From positions 1 through 64,000 of the forward strand of contig NZ_JADNAT010000001.1 of assembly GCF_015550425.1 (NCBI RefSeq): a stretch of DNA of 64,000 nt. The letters are read 5' to 3'. The notes under the pieces are model-generated. The model did not search any database, had not been told where the DNA came from, and saw only the letters and a program-made list of their open reading frames with translations. Source of the DNA: Clostridium sp. 1001275B_160808_H3. Its GTDB lineage: Bacteria; Bacillota; Clostridia; Clostridiales; Clostridiaceae. Shown piece after piece: positions 25,513-32,805 of this stretch. Numbering within the stretch: position 1 is the stretch's first letter; every line of letters starts with the position of its first letter. A program made the translations under genes and the position numbers.

Positions 25513-26262
25513 ATGAGCACTAAATTTGATCCAAAAAACAAAATTATAAGACTATGTATGTTGGGAATGAATATGGAAGATCAAGGTAACTCTGAAGAAG
25601 CAAGTGCATTATTTCTTCAAGCTTTGAATGAATCAGTAAATGACTTTGAAAGATTTATTGCAGCCTACCAAGTAGCTAAACATAAAAAAGATATTTCAGA
25701 TAAATTAAAATGGATGGAAAAAGCTTTAGAGTATGCCATAAAATCAAATGATGATAGTGTTAAGAGTGCTTTTCCCACAATATATTTAAGCATTTCAAAA
25801 TGCTATGAAGAATTAGGTGATTCTGATAAGGCGAAAGCAAATTATGAATTGTCAAATTCATCTAATACTGAACCTTATGATAAAGGACCTTTTTATCATG
25901 GAACTAGAGCAGATTTAAAGATTGGTGATTTGCTTGTAGCAGGTCGAAATTCAAATTATAATTCTGAAGTTAAGATGAATCACATTTATTTCACATCCAA
26001 TCTTAATGGTGCAGGACTTGCAGCTGGATTAGCAAAAGGAGAAGGTAGAGAACATGTTTATATTGTAGAGCCAACAGGAGCCTTTGAAAATGATCCAAAT
26101 GTAACTGATAAGAAATTTCCAGGAAACTTAACATGTTCTTATCGCTCTCAAGCACCTTTAAGAATTGTAGGTGAAAAAACAGACTGGATGGAACAGACAC
26201 CTGAAGAACTTAGCCAATGGAGTAAAAAATTAGCTAATACCAAAGGTGAAATTATTAATTAA
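25513..26262 (+). CDS. arr: Rifampin ADP-ribosyltransferase (Arr) with helical N-terminal domain
   Basis: A 249-aa protein. Residues 115-235 are a complete Arr: GPFYHGTRADLKIGDLLVAG with the catalytic His, HIYFTSNLNGAGLAAGLAKG with the aromatic Tyr, HVYIVEPTGAFENDPNVTDK and KFPGNLTCSYRSQAPLRIVG. Arr transfers ADP-ribose from NAD+ to the C23 hydroxyl of rifamycins. Classical Arr proteins are about 140 aa; here about 110 residues precede it, with TPR-like helix pairs (GNSEEASALFLQALNE and YEELGDSDKAKANYEL). The role of that domain is unknown. ATG 25513 follows AGGAGGG. Confidence 0.88.
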   Translation: MSTKFDPKNKIIRLCMLGMNMEDQGNSEEASALFLQALNESVNDFERFIAAYQVAKHKKDISDKLKWMEKALEYAIKSNDDSVKSAFPTIYLSISKCYEELGDSDKAKANYELSNSSNTEPYDKGPFYHGTRADLKIGDLLVAGRNSNYNSEVKMNHIYFTSNLNGAGLAAGLAKGEGREHVYIVEPTGAFENDPNVTDKKFPGNLTCSYRSQAPLRIVGEKTDWMEQTPEELSQWSKKLANTKGEIIN

Positions 26263-26336
26263 AGATATCTTTAGTTGATATTCTCCTATCTACTGGCTAC
26301 ATTTTTCGTGAAGAAATCTATTATGTAATAAAAAAA

Positions 26337-26361
26337 GAAATTCCACCAAAAGTGGAATTTC
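26337..26361 (-). terminator. Terminator downstream of the small HTH gene
   Basis: GAAATTCCAC-CAAAA-GTGGAATTTC, a perfect 10-bp stem, with seven T following on the minus strand. It may also serve arr on the plus strand, where the T-tract is poor. Confidence 0.75.
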
Positions 26362-26436
26362 AATCTAATCTCTTCTCTTTAACTTTCTCACTAAAAATAG
26401 AGAATCATATCTAACTAATTTTACACTATAACTTTC

Positions 26437-26457
26437 AAAACTACTTCTAGTAGTTTT
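26437..26457. terminator. Compact hairpin between arr and the small HTH gene
   Basis: AAAACTACT-TCT-AGTAGTTTT, a perfect 9-bp stem with a 3-nt loop. Just beside it, at 26463-26489, ATTATGCATT occurs twice as a direct repeat. It is a likely terminator for the HTH gene on the minus strand. Confidence 0.6.
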
Positions 26458-26501
26458 CACTATAATTATGCATTATCAATTATGCATTGTTATAGCACCT
26501 C

Positions 26502-26681
26502 TTATCTTTTTATTTGCCAATAACATCTTTTTGGTGAATAAATTTTTTCTTCCTTTTTAAGTTTATCCATAACTTTTGAAACTTCTTTTTTGTCTACCCC
26601 TGTTCCTTCTGCAACTGCAGTAGCATTTAGTGGTTTATCATTTTTAGTAAAGAAATCTAAAACTAAATCATAATTTTCCAT
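26502..26681 (-). CDS. 59-aa winged-helix/HTH protein
   Basis: The translation begins MENYDLVLDFFTKNDKPLNA and continues TAVAEGTGVDKKEVSKVMDK, ending with a basic strand KIYSPKRCYWQIKR. Helix, helix, recognition helix (KKEVSKVMDKLKKE) and a C-terminal beta wing are the minimal winged-helix fold used by MarR-like and RepA-like DNA-binding proteins. Stand-alone proteins of this size are common in clostridia. The start ATG 26681 has GGAGATG 5 nt upstream. Target genes are unknown. Confidence 0.75.
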   Translation of the reverse strand: MENYDLVLDFFTKNDKPLNATAVAEGTGVDKKEVSKVMDKLKKEEKIYSPKRCYWQIKR

Positions 26682-26953
26682 ATGTTCATCTCCTTTTGTA
26701 TTTGTTACTATAATTTTACATAATACTATATATCAATTTCAATAATTATTTTTAATTTTTTTAAATTATTAACTAATATTTAATATCTGTAATTGAAATC
26801 TTATAAAATTAATTGTTTTATACTCCATTTTAATATTTCTGATAACCTTTTATATTTCATAATATTAATATTTAAATTATATACAAATAAAAACATTTTT
26901 AAACTTCATTGTAAAATTATTTTTATATCTACTTTAGTCTATATAGAATATTC

Positions 26954-26986
26954 AAAAAGGACGTCGCGTAACGCGACGTCCTTTTT
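26954..26986. terminator. Strong bidirectional terminator at the gltX end
   Basis: AAAAAGGACGTCGCG-TAA-CGCGACGTCCTTTTT, a perfect 15-bp stem with T-tracts on both strands. It lies about 50 bp past the gltX stop. The 270 bp beyond it towards the HTH gene are AT-rich and hold no supported gene. Confidence 0.9.
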
Positions 26987-27034
26987 ATTATAATCAGAAA
27001 TCAAAATATCTTGATCCCTTTTCAAGTATTTATT

Positions 27035-28702
27035 TTATAGGTTTAAAAATGCTTCAAATCTAGCTCTTACTTTATCTTCACCTAATATTTGCATAATAGT
27101 ATAAAGATCTGGAGTATTGCTTCTATGAGATAGAGCGGCTCTTACAGCTCCAGCAACATCAGAAATCATTCCCTTAAATGCATCTGGATTTGCTTTATAT
27201 TCTTTTCTATTTGCACAGTATCCAAGTTCTGCTCCAATAACCTTTAACTCTTCAAACCAATTTTCTTGGCTTCCAGAATTGAAGTTGAATTTATCTTTAT
27301 ATACTTTAATTATTTCTTTGGCATTTTCTAAGCTTAAAGTCTTTGGAAGTTCAACATTTTCTGCTGTTTCCTTATTGAATAATTCATCAAAGAAGTAATC
27401 CACTTTTCCTCTTACTTCATCCCACTTAGCAAAATCTTTTCTTGGCTTTGGACCTTCCTTATCTATATTGAAGATTTCTTTTGACATCTTTTCATTAGAT
27501 GTTACTAAATCGTACATTTCCTTATCGAACTCTTTAGCCCAAGCTGTATAGTAATCATAAACTACATCTGCTTTCATTTTGCAAATAACTTCTTTACTTA
27601 CATCATTTAACTTAACTATATCAAATAATGCTCCTGACTTACTCATCTTGTCTAAAGCAACTTTAAATTCATGATAATCTACAGTTGGATTTTCTGCTCT
27701 CCAATCTTCAAATGTAGAGTTTATTATATTTAATAAGTATTCTATTACTGATACCATTGGATATCCAACTTCTTTGTAATATGAAACTGCTGCTTCAGCA
27801 TCTTTTCTCTTTGATAATTTTCTCTTAGAACCATTATCATTTTTCATTATTGTTGGGATATGTGCATAGTTTGGTCTATCTAATCCTAATACATCAAATA
27901 ATTGAACATGTATTGGAAGTGATGATAACCATTCTTCACCTCTTATAACATGAGTAGTTCTCATTAAAGCATCATCTACAACGTGTGCAAAATGATATGT
28001 TGGAAGTCCATCACCCTTTATGATAACTATATCTTGATTATTTTCTGGGAAACTTATATCTCCTTTTATTAAATCATGGAACTCTACTCTATTTTCTATA
28101 TTACCTGGTGACTTGAATCTAATTATGTAGCTTTCACCATTATTTATTTTTTCCATAGCTTCCTCAGGAGTTAAGTTTCTATCCTTAGCAAATTCTCCAT
28201 AATATCCTGGTGTTATTTTAGCTGCTGTTTGCTTTTCTCTAAGTTCTGCTAATTCTTCTGGTGTATCAAATGCTGGATATGCTAATCCTTTTTTAATTAA
28301 ATCTTTTGCAAAAGTTCTATAAATATCAGCTCTCTCACTTTGTCTATATGGACCATATTCACCCTTAGATGTTTTATCTCCAGTCATTCCTTCATTAAAG
28401 TCCATTCCAAAGTTATGCATTGTTTGAATTGTATCTGCTATAGCACCTTCAACTTCTCTTTTTTGATCAGTATCTTCTATTCTTAAGAAGAAAACACCTT
28501 CACTTTGACTTGCTAATCTTTCATTTATTAATGCTGCAAAAACACCTCCAATATGTTGGAAACCTGTTGGTGATGGTGCATATCTTGAAACAACAGCACC
28601 TTCTTTTAAATTTCTTTTTGGATACTTTGCAATATAATATTCTGGTGTTTTATCAACATTTGGAAATATTAATTCTGCTAATTTTTCAAAACTCATATTC
28701 AT
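27035..28702 (-). CDS. gltX: Glutamyl-tRNA synthetase
   Basis: A 555-aa class I synthetase. The active site has [15 protein letters not shown] (HIGH variant HIGG, about residues 51-54) and the KMSKS form [11 protein letters not shown] near 272; RIEDTDQKR and the ADIYRTFAK region fit GluRS. The long C-terminal half with [20 protein letters not shown] is the anticodon domain. Two in-frame ATGs (28702, 28696) share the SD GGAAGG; the annotated start is the first. It is controlled by the T-box at 28878-29130. With glnS also present, this enzyme need only charge tRNA-Glu. Confidence 0.94.
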   Translation of the reverse strand: MNMSFEKLAELIFPNVDKTPEYYIAKYPKRNLKEGAVVSRYAPSPTGFQHIGGVFAALINERLASQSEGVFFLRIEDTDQKREVEGAIADTIQTMHNFGMDFNEGMTGDKTSKGEYGPYRQSERADIYRTFAKDLIKKGLAYPAFDTPEELAELREKQTAAKITPGYYGEFAKDRNLTPEEAMEKINNGESYIIRFKSPGNIENRVEFHDLIKGDISFPENNQDIVIIKGDGLPTYHFAHVVDDALMRTTHVIRGEEWLSSLPIHVQLFDVLGLDRPNYAHIPTIMKNDNGSKRKLSKRKDAEAAVSYYKEVGYPMVSVIEYLLNIINSTFEDWRAENPTVDYHEFKVALDKMSKSGALFDIVKLNDVSKEVICKMKADVVYDYYTAWAKEFDKEMYDLVTSNEKMSKEIFNIDKEGPKPRKDFAKWDEVRGKVDYFFDELFNKETAENVELPKTLSLENAKEIIKVYKDKFNFNSGSQENWFEELKVIGAELGYCANRKEYKANPDAFKGMISDVAGAVRAALSHRSNTPDLYTIMQILGEDKVRARFEAFLNL

Positions 28703-28738
28703 CTTCCTTCCGTAGTTTAAAATTTTATATAAATAAAA

Positions 28739-28810
28739 AAGTTGGCATATGTAAATTTACTTATTCCGTCGCTTCTCTCCAAGTCAACGCAAACTTACAT
28801 ATGCCAACTT
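28739..28810. repeat. Nested palindrome family, copy B
   Basis: AAGTTGGCATATGTAA (28739-28754) and TTACATATGCCAACTT (28795-28810) are a perfect 16-bp inverted repeat. Inside is a bulged hairpin with the loop CTCTCC, CGTCGCTT... pairing with AAGTCAACG. It lies inside the gltX leader, between the T-box terminator and the start codon. Confidence 0.85.
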
Positions 28811-28877
28811 GAAAACTAAAGGATGGAAATTATAAAATGTTATTAATACGGGTAACATTTTTATAATTTCCTATACA

Positions 28878-29130
28878 TAAAAAAAGCCCTTCATCCTATA
28901 AATATTAGGACGAAAGACAAAATTCCGCGTTACCACCTAAATTGATTAATTAAAATTAATCCACTCATTCTCTTTAAGGGGAGAATCCCACAAACTTACT
29001 TGCAATTTTTTTAATATGCTGTTTCAGTTTATAGCTCTAGAGCTTCTTCAATAGGATCAAATTTTAAGCTTCCACCTATACTTAAATCTCTGTTAAATGA
29101 CTATCTATCTACTTTTCTCTTTCATTGCTT
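28878..29130 (-). ncRNA. T-box leader of gltX
   Basis: The minus strand carries the T-box sequence AGGTGGTAACGCGG (28938-28925), which pairs with uncharged tRNA. It is followed by a terminator whose arms GTCTTTCGTCCTA and TAGGATGAAGGGC (28917-28886, G.U pairs included) lead into seven T. Upstream is a stem-I-like region with GAAGAA on the 3' side of its apical stem, consistent with a Glu (GAA) specifier. Uncharged tRNA-Glu would allow read-through into gltX. Confidence 0.92.
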
Positions 29131-29153
29131 ATTATTTATAGTTTATCATAAAC

Positions 29154-29182
29154 ATTATAACTATACATTTAGCATTTGTAAA
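29154..29182 (-). promoter_or_regulatory. Promoter of the gltX T-box transcript
   Basis: Minus strand TTTACA (29182-29177), 17-nt spacer, TATAAT (29159-29154). The start near 29147 precedes the T-box stem I. Confidence 0.7.
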
Positions 29183-29216
29183 TAATTTTATACTATTCAC
29201 TTCATTAGGATAATTT

Positions 29217-29750
29217 TCAATCTAAATTCTCACTATAAAGTCTATCTAATTCATCCTTTGGCATTAAAACTTGAACTAAATATCCCATTATTATTACTCC
29301 AGGTATGTCAATCAAAAGCCTTGCTAAAGTAAATTCATAACCAAGTGACGAGAACTCAAACATCAATGTAGATATTTTAGTTACGCACCAAGCATTCATA
29401 AATATTATTATATTACTAAATTTAACACCTTTTTTAAGGAGGACTTTTGTAAATGGGAAAGCTGCATACATTGGTCCTGCCGCTATTGATCCTATTAATA
29501 TTGCAAGAGAAATTCCTTTTATTCCTGAATCGTCTCCCATGTATTTCATCATAGTTTCTCTTGGAATCCAAACATCCATAAGCCCAAGCATTATCATTAT
29601 TGGTGGTACCACCTCAATCATTTGTTTAAAACTTGAAAAAGCTGTGCTAAATGATTTTAAACCTAACTCTTTATTAAAAATTGTTACAATTACTGTTACT
29701 ATAAGTAATATAATAAAAAAGGAATATCTTTTAACTAAAGCTTTTATCAT
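29217..29750 (-). CDS. Permease half-protein (DUF318/ArsP-like), second subunit
   Basis: A 177-aa protein with four to five membrane helices. The motifs EVVPPIMIMLGLMDVWIPRE and AILIGSIAAGPMYAAFPFTK (about residues 46-65 and 84-103) match one half of the predicted-permease family PF03773, which includes ArsP organoarsenical exporters. Its ATG overlaps the TGA of the previous gene (ATGA). The two genes together equal one full-length permease, so they likely form a heterodimer. The substrate is unknown; no ars genes are nearby. Confidence 0.7.
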   Translation of the reverse strand: MIKALVKRYSFFIILLIVTVIVTIFNKELGLKSFSTAFSSFKQMIEVVPPIMIMLGLMDVWIPRETMMKYMGDDSGIKGISLAILIGSIAAGPMYAAFPFTKVLLKKGVKFSNIIIFMNAWCVTKISTLMFEFSSLGYEFTLARLLIDIPGVIIMGYLVQVLMPKDELDRLYSENLD

Positions 29751-30232
29751 ATCATTGTCACCACCATTTCAACAAAAAATGCTACTATTATTGAAAAAAC
29801 AAAAGCTATTATATTCCTATAAATAGCTGCTTTTTTACCTATATGTTTAGCTTCTAATGGAATAGTAATTATGCCAATTAAAGTAAGAGTTGATATAAGT
29901 GCTGCAACTTGTGCTATCCCTGCTCCACTTTTAAGTAGCATATCTCCAGTAGAAAATGCAACAAAAGTAGGCATCATTGCAATACTTCCTAAAACTGCAG
30001 ATAAAATCACTCCAAATATACCACTATTACTTCCTATTATATTTGATATTGTCTCTGGTTTTAATATTGAAAGAGTCAACCCAACAACTAAGATTATTCC
30101 TAAGAATTGAGGCAGTATATTTTCTATTGACTTCCACCCTTTTAATAATGCCTTCTTAGTTTTTTTCTTATCTTTTCTATATGATATTAAAAACAATATA
30201 GCTATTGCTAAATAAAGAATTATACTACTCAT
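29747..30232 (-). CDS. Permease half-protein (DUF318/ArsP-like), first subunit
   Basis: A 161-aa protein with four to five helices. KGWKSIENILPQFLGIILVV and GVILSAVLGSIAMMPTFVAF (about residues 32-51 and 73-92) are the counterpart half: each partner has one helix pair with a Gly-Ser-I-A-x-x-P signature. A C-terminal basic loop (EAKHIGKKAAIYRN) precedes the last helix. Coupled to the downstream half by a 4-nt overlap. Not a frameshift: each ORF has its own start and a complete topology. Confidence 0.7.
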   Translation of the reverse strand: MSSIILYLAIAILFLISYRKDKKKTKKALLKGWKSIENILPQFLGIILVVGLTLSILKPETISNIIGSNSGIFGVILSAVLGSIAMMPTFVAFSTGDMLLKSGAGIAQVAALISTLTLIGIITIPLEAKHIGKKAAIYRNIIAFVFSIIVAFFVEMVVTMI

Positions 30233-30573
30233 ACTACTTCACTTCTAAAAAATTATTATTAATATTATTATATAATTCAAACTTAATTAGGTGAAAACTC
30301 TGATTTTGAATTAAAATTTAAAATATTAATTTTATAAATAGTTAATAAAAATTGCCTAATTGTGTATAGATACATATAATATAGCTATAATTATTAATAT
30401 ATAAGTTACACTAAGGATTTAACAGTAATTAAACTATATAAATTAATAAAACTTAAATAAAACTAGTACTCTAGCAACTTATATTAAAATTATCACTTAT
30501 TTATATGTTTAGGATAAAGTTAAAATCTTTATTAAAAACTTTTTTAAAACTTTATTTGTATTGGAGACTTATT
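30233..30573. other. Divergent AT-rich spacer
   Basis: Promoters for the permease pair and the NagZ-type gene should lie here. I see TTGCCT near 30349 and TATAAT near 30374, but the spacing (19-20 nt) is poor. There is no ORF with an RBS; the in-frame TTA/ATG-rich extension of the next gene from 30505 lacks an SD. Confidence 0.4.
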
Positions 30574-31770
30574 ATGAAAAAATTAATTTTAATAATTTCT
30601 ATTATTTTATTGTTTATAGCTTCTTTTGCTCTAAGTTATAGATATTTTAATTCTAAAAAAATTAATGAAACTCCAGGAGGAGAAAGTTCTGATTCAATTA
30701 TAGACAATAGCAATTCAAATAATGACTCAAATAATAATTCAAATAAACCATCTACTGAAGAAATTAATTCAAAAAAGGCAAAGGATTTATTATCTAATAT
30801 GACCTTAGAAGAAAAAGTTGGACAAATGTTCTTTATTAGATGCCGAAAAGAAACTGCACTTGAAGATTTACAAAATTATAAAGTTGGTGGATTTATTCTA
30901 TTTGATAATAATATAAAGGATGAAACTAAAGAATCCTTAACTCAAACATTATTAAGCTATCAAAACAATTCTAAAATAAAACTTCTAATTGGAATAGATG
31001 AAGAAGGCGGTATTGTTAATAGATTAAGCTGGTATCCTGAATTTAGGGCTGTTCCTTTTTATTCACCTCAAGAATTATATAATGAAGGTGGATATCCATT
31101 AATAGCTAGCGATACTAAAGAAAAAGCAGAGCTATTAAAAAGTATGGGAATTAATATGAATTTAGCCCCAGTATGTGATGTATCAGTAGATCCAAACGAT
31201 TTTATTTACCCTAGAACCTTTGGAATGAATGCTTTAGAAACATCTGAATATATAAAAACAGTAGTGAATACTATGAACGAAAATAAAATAGGGTCTGCAT
31301 TAAAACACTTTCCTGGCTATGGAAATAATGTAGATACTCATACTGGAATATCTATTGATGAGAGAAGTTATGAAAGCTTTCAAAAATCCGATTTTCTACC
31401 ATTTAAAGCTGGGATAGAGGCTGGTGCTAGTAGCATATTAGTATCTCATAATATAGTAAAGTCTATGGATGCAAATCTTCCTGCATCACTTTCTCCAAGT
31501 GTTAATAAAATCATTAGAGATGAATTAAGATTTGATGGAGTAATAATGACTGATGACTTACAAATGAGTGCCATAAAAGAATATATAGGTGATTCTACAT
31601 CAGCAGTACTTGCTATAATTGCTGGTAATGATTTAATAATAGCATCTGATTTTGATATACAAATACCATCTGTATTAGAAGCTATAAGAAATGGAGAAAT
31701 TAAAGAAGATCGTATAAATGAATCTGTATTAAGAATTCTTAAACTAAAACTTGATTTAGGTATAATTTAA
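30574..31770 (+). CDS. Exported GH3 beta-N-acetylhexosaminidase (NagZ-type)
   Basis: A 398-aa glycoside hydrolase family 3 protein. It starts with a signal-anchor (KKLILIISIILLFIASFALS) and a low-complexity Asn/Ser linker to about residue 60, then the TIM barrel. NagZ marks are LLIGIDEEGGIVNRL, the histidine-loop KHFPGYGNNVDTHTG (general acid His near 255) and nucleophile Asp in GVIMTDDLQMSAI. It should remove GlcNAc from muropeptides outside the membrane. ATG 30574 has GGAG 7 nt upstream; the longer ORF from 30505 has no RBS. Confidence 0.88.
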   Translation: MKKLILIISIILLFIASFALSYRYFNSKKINETPGGESSDSIIDNSNSNNDSNNNSNKPSTEEINSKKAKDLLSNMTLEEKVGQMFFIRCRKETALEDLQNYKVGGFILFDNNIKDETKESLTQTLLSYQNNSKIKLLIGIDEEGGIVNRLSWYPEFRAVPFYSPQELYNEGGYPLIASDTKEKAELLKSMGINMNLAPVCDVSVDPNDFIYPRTFGMNALETSEYIKTVVNTMNENKIGSALKHFPGYGNNVDTHTGISIDERSYESFQKSDFLPFKAGIEAGASSILVSHNIVKSMDANLPASLSPSVNKIIRDELRFDGVIMTDDLQMSAIKEYIGDSTSAVLAIIAGNDLIIASDFDIQIPSVLEAIRNGEIKEDRINESVLRILKLKLDLGII

Positions 31771-31832
31771 GAATATATTTCTACACTTTGGCAGATATTA
31801 CTTCTTACTATAACAATAAAATGATAAATAAA

Positions 31833-31901
31833 AAGTGGGCATATATAAGCTTGATTTCATCCCTTCCTTGAAGGTAAATGCAACCTTACATATGTCCACT
31901 T
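31833..31901. repeat. Nested palindrome family, copy C
   Basis: Outer arms AAGTGGGCATATATAAG and CTTACATATGTCCACTT (two mismatches) enclose CCTTC-CTT-GAAGG. The inner stem sequence differs from copy A (GACTT/AAGTC) but still pairs, and the element has the same size. It sits between convergent genes and may terminate both. Confidence 0.75.
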
Positions 31902-31945
31902 AAAAATTATAAGAAAAGAAAATAACTTCGTAAATAATGCATTTT

Positions 31946-32626
31946 TTATTCTTCTCTGTTTTTATCTTTAAAAGCTTCTTTATCTTTATAATTATCATTA
32001 GATTCTTTATTAGCTGTTCCTACTTCATATAAGATTCTATTTTCTAATCCTTTTATTCCTTTAGTTAATTTAGCGTATTGCTTATCAACAAAAGAGTTTT
32101 CTTTCCCAGTAATCTCTAGATGTCCCCTTTCTACTTCCATTGCTGCTTTAGTTTTTCCAAAATCATTTGTATTTCTTAATTTATTATTAGCTGAAATTAA
32201 CTTCTTCAGACTATCTTCAACTATTATTCCGCCACTATTTTCATAAAAGTTTATTTTATTTTTAGAGTTAATGCTTTCATCCTTTTTATTTTTTTCTTCT
32301 AGCTTACGCTGATTTTCTAAAGCTTCTTTCTCTTTTTCCACTAATTTCATTTGTTGTATTTCAGCTTCTACTTCAGCTATTTTTTTATTTATCTCTTCAA
32401 GCTTCATTCTTTTTTCCTTAGGATCCATTTCAGTTTCTTGAAGCTTTATTTTTTGTTCCTTAAAATTTTCTTTTAGTTGCTGTAAGTTTTTTATTATTTG
32501 ATTCGAACTTTTTTCTACAGTTATACTTTTTTCTTTTTCTGCTTTTTCTTTCTTTTGATTTTCTGAAGCTTCTTTAAGCCTATTATATATTGGATTATCC
32601 CAATTATTTATTCTTTGAATCTGCAT
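31946..32626 (-). CDS. FlxA-like coiled-coil protein
   Basis: A 226-aa, highly charged protein. Residues 20-125 are coiled coil, including DPKEKRMKLEEINKKIAEVE and AEIQQMK, the pattern of FlxA-like proteins (short helix, 'mxxeekxxkxxeIxxxIxxlxxxI', second helix). The C-terminal 90 residues (NFYENSGGIIVEDSLKKLIS then GKTKAAMEVERGHL) look globular and are unfamiliar. No signal peptide. A sigma-D-like promoter at 32653-32679 and the E. coli precedent of FliA-dependent flxA suggest a motility-regulon gene. RBS GGGGGAG precedes ATG 32626. Confidence 0.6.
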   Translation of the reverse strand: MQIQRINNWDNPIYNRLKEASENQKKEKAEKEKSITVEKSSNQIIKNLQQLKENFKEQKIKLQETEMDPKEKRMKLEEINKKIAEVEAEIQQMKLVEKEKEALENQRKLEEKNKKDESINSKNKINFYENSGGIIVEDSLKKLISANNKLRNTNDFGKTKAAMEVERGHLEITGKENSFVDKQYAKLTKGIKGLENRILYEVGTANKESNDNYKDKEAFKDKNREE

Positions 32627-32652
32627 AAGATCTCCCCCTTAACTTAATTAGA

Positions 32653-32679
32653 TTATCGTTTCAATTGGGAAGTTCTTTA
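32653..32679 (-). promoter_or_regulatory. Sigma-D (flagellar) type promoter
   Basis: Minus strand TAAA (32679-32676), exactly 15 nt, AACGATAA (32660-32653), against the consensus TAAA-N15-GCCGATAA. About 27 nt before the FlxA-like ATG. ATCGTTT recurs at 32655, 32679 and 32690. Confidence 0.55.
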
Positions 32680-32731
32680 TCGTTTATTCATCGTTTATAT
32701 CTTCTAACTAAGTTTTCAACTCATTATATTT

Positions 32732-32795
32732 AACTTTAAAACTCAATAACTTTAAAACTTAGTAAATTCAAAACTTAATAAATTTAATTTAAAAT
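32732..32795. repeat. 16-bp degenerate tandem repeat, four units
   Basis: Units at 32732, 32748, 32764 and 32780. The first two share 14 of 16 bases (AACTTTAAAACTCAAT, AACTTTAAAACTTAGT); the last two drift. It lies just past the stop of the DUF4173 gene. Confidence 0.7.
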
Positions 32796-32805
32796 AATTA
32801 ACTTT

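Noticed and set aside
26793..26993. Plus-strand ORF of 66 codons in the gltX 3' region
   Set aside because: No SD, extreme Phe/Ile/Asn composition, and it runs through the strong terminator at 26954-26986.
28510..28812. Plus-strand ORF overlapping the gltX start and leader
   Set aside because: Antisense to gltX and to the palindrome; repetitive hydrophobic composition and no RBS.
29217..30232. Frameshift of one permease gene
   Set aside because: Both halves have separate starts and complete helix-pair topologies, with the classical ATGA overlap, so a genuine two-gene form is more likely.
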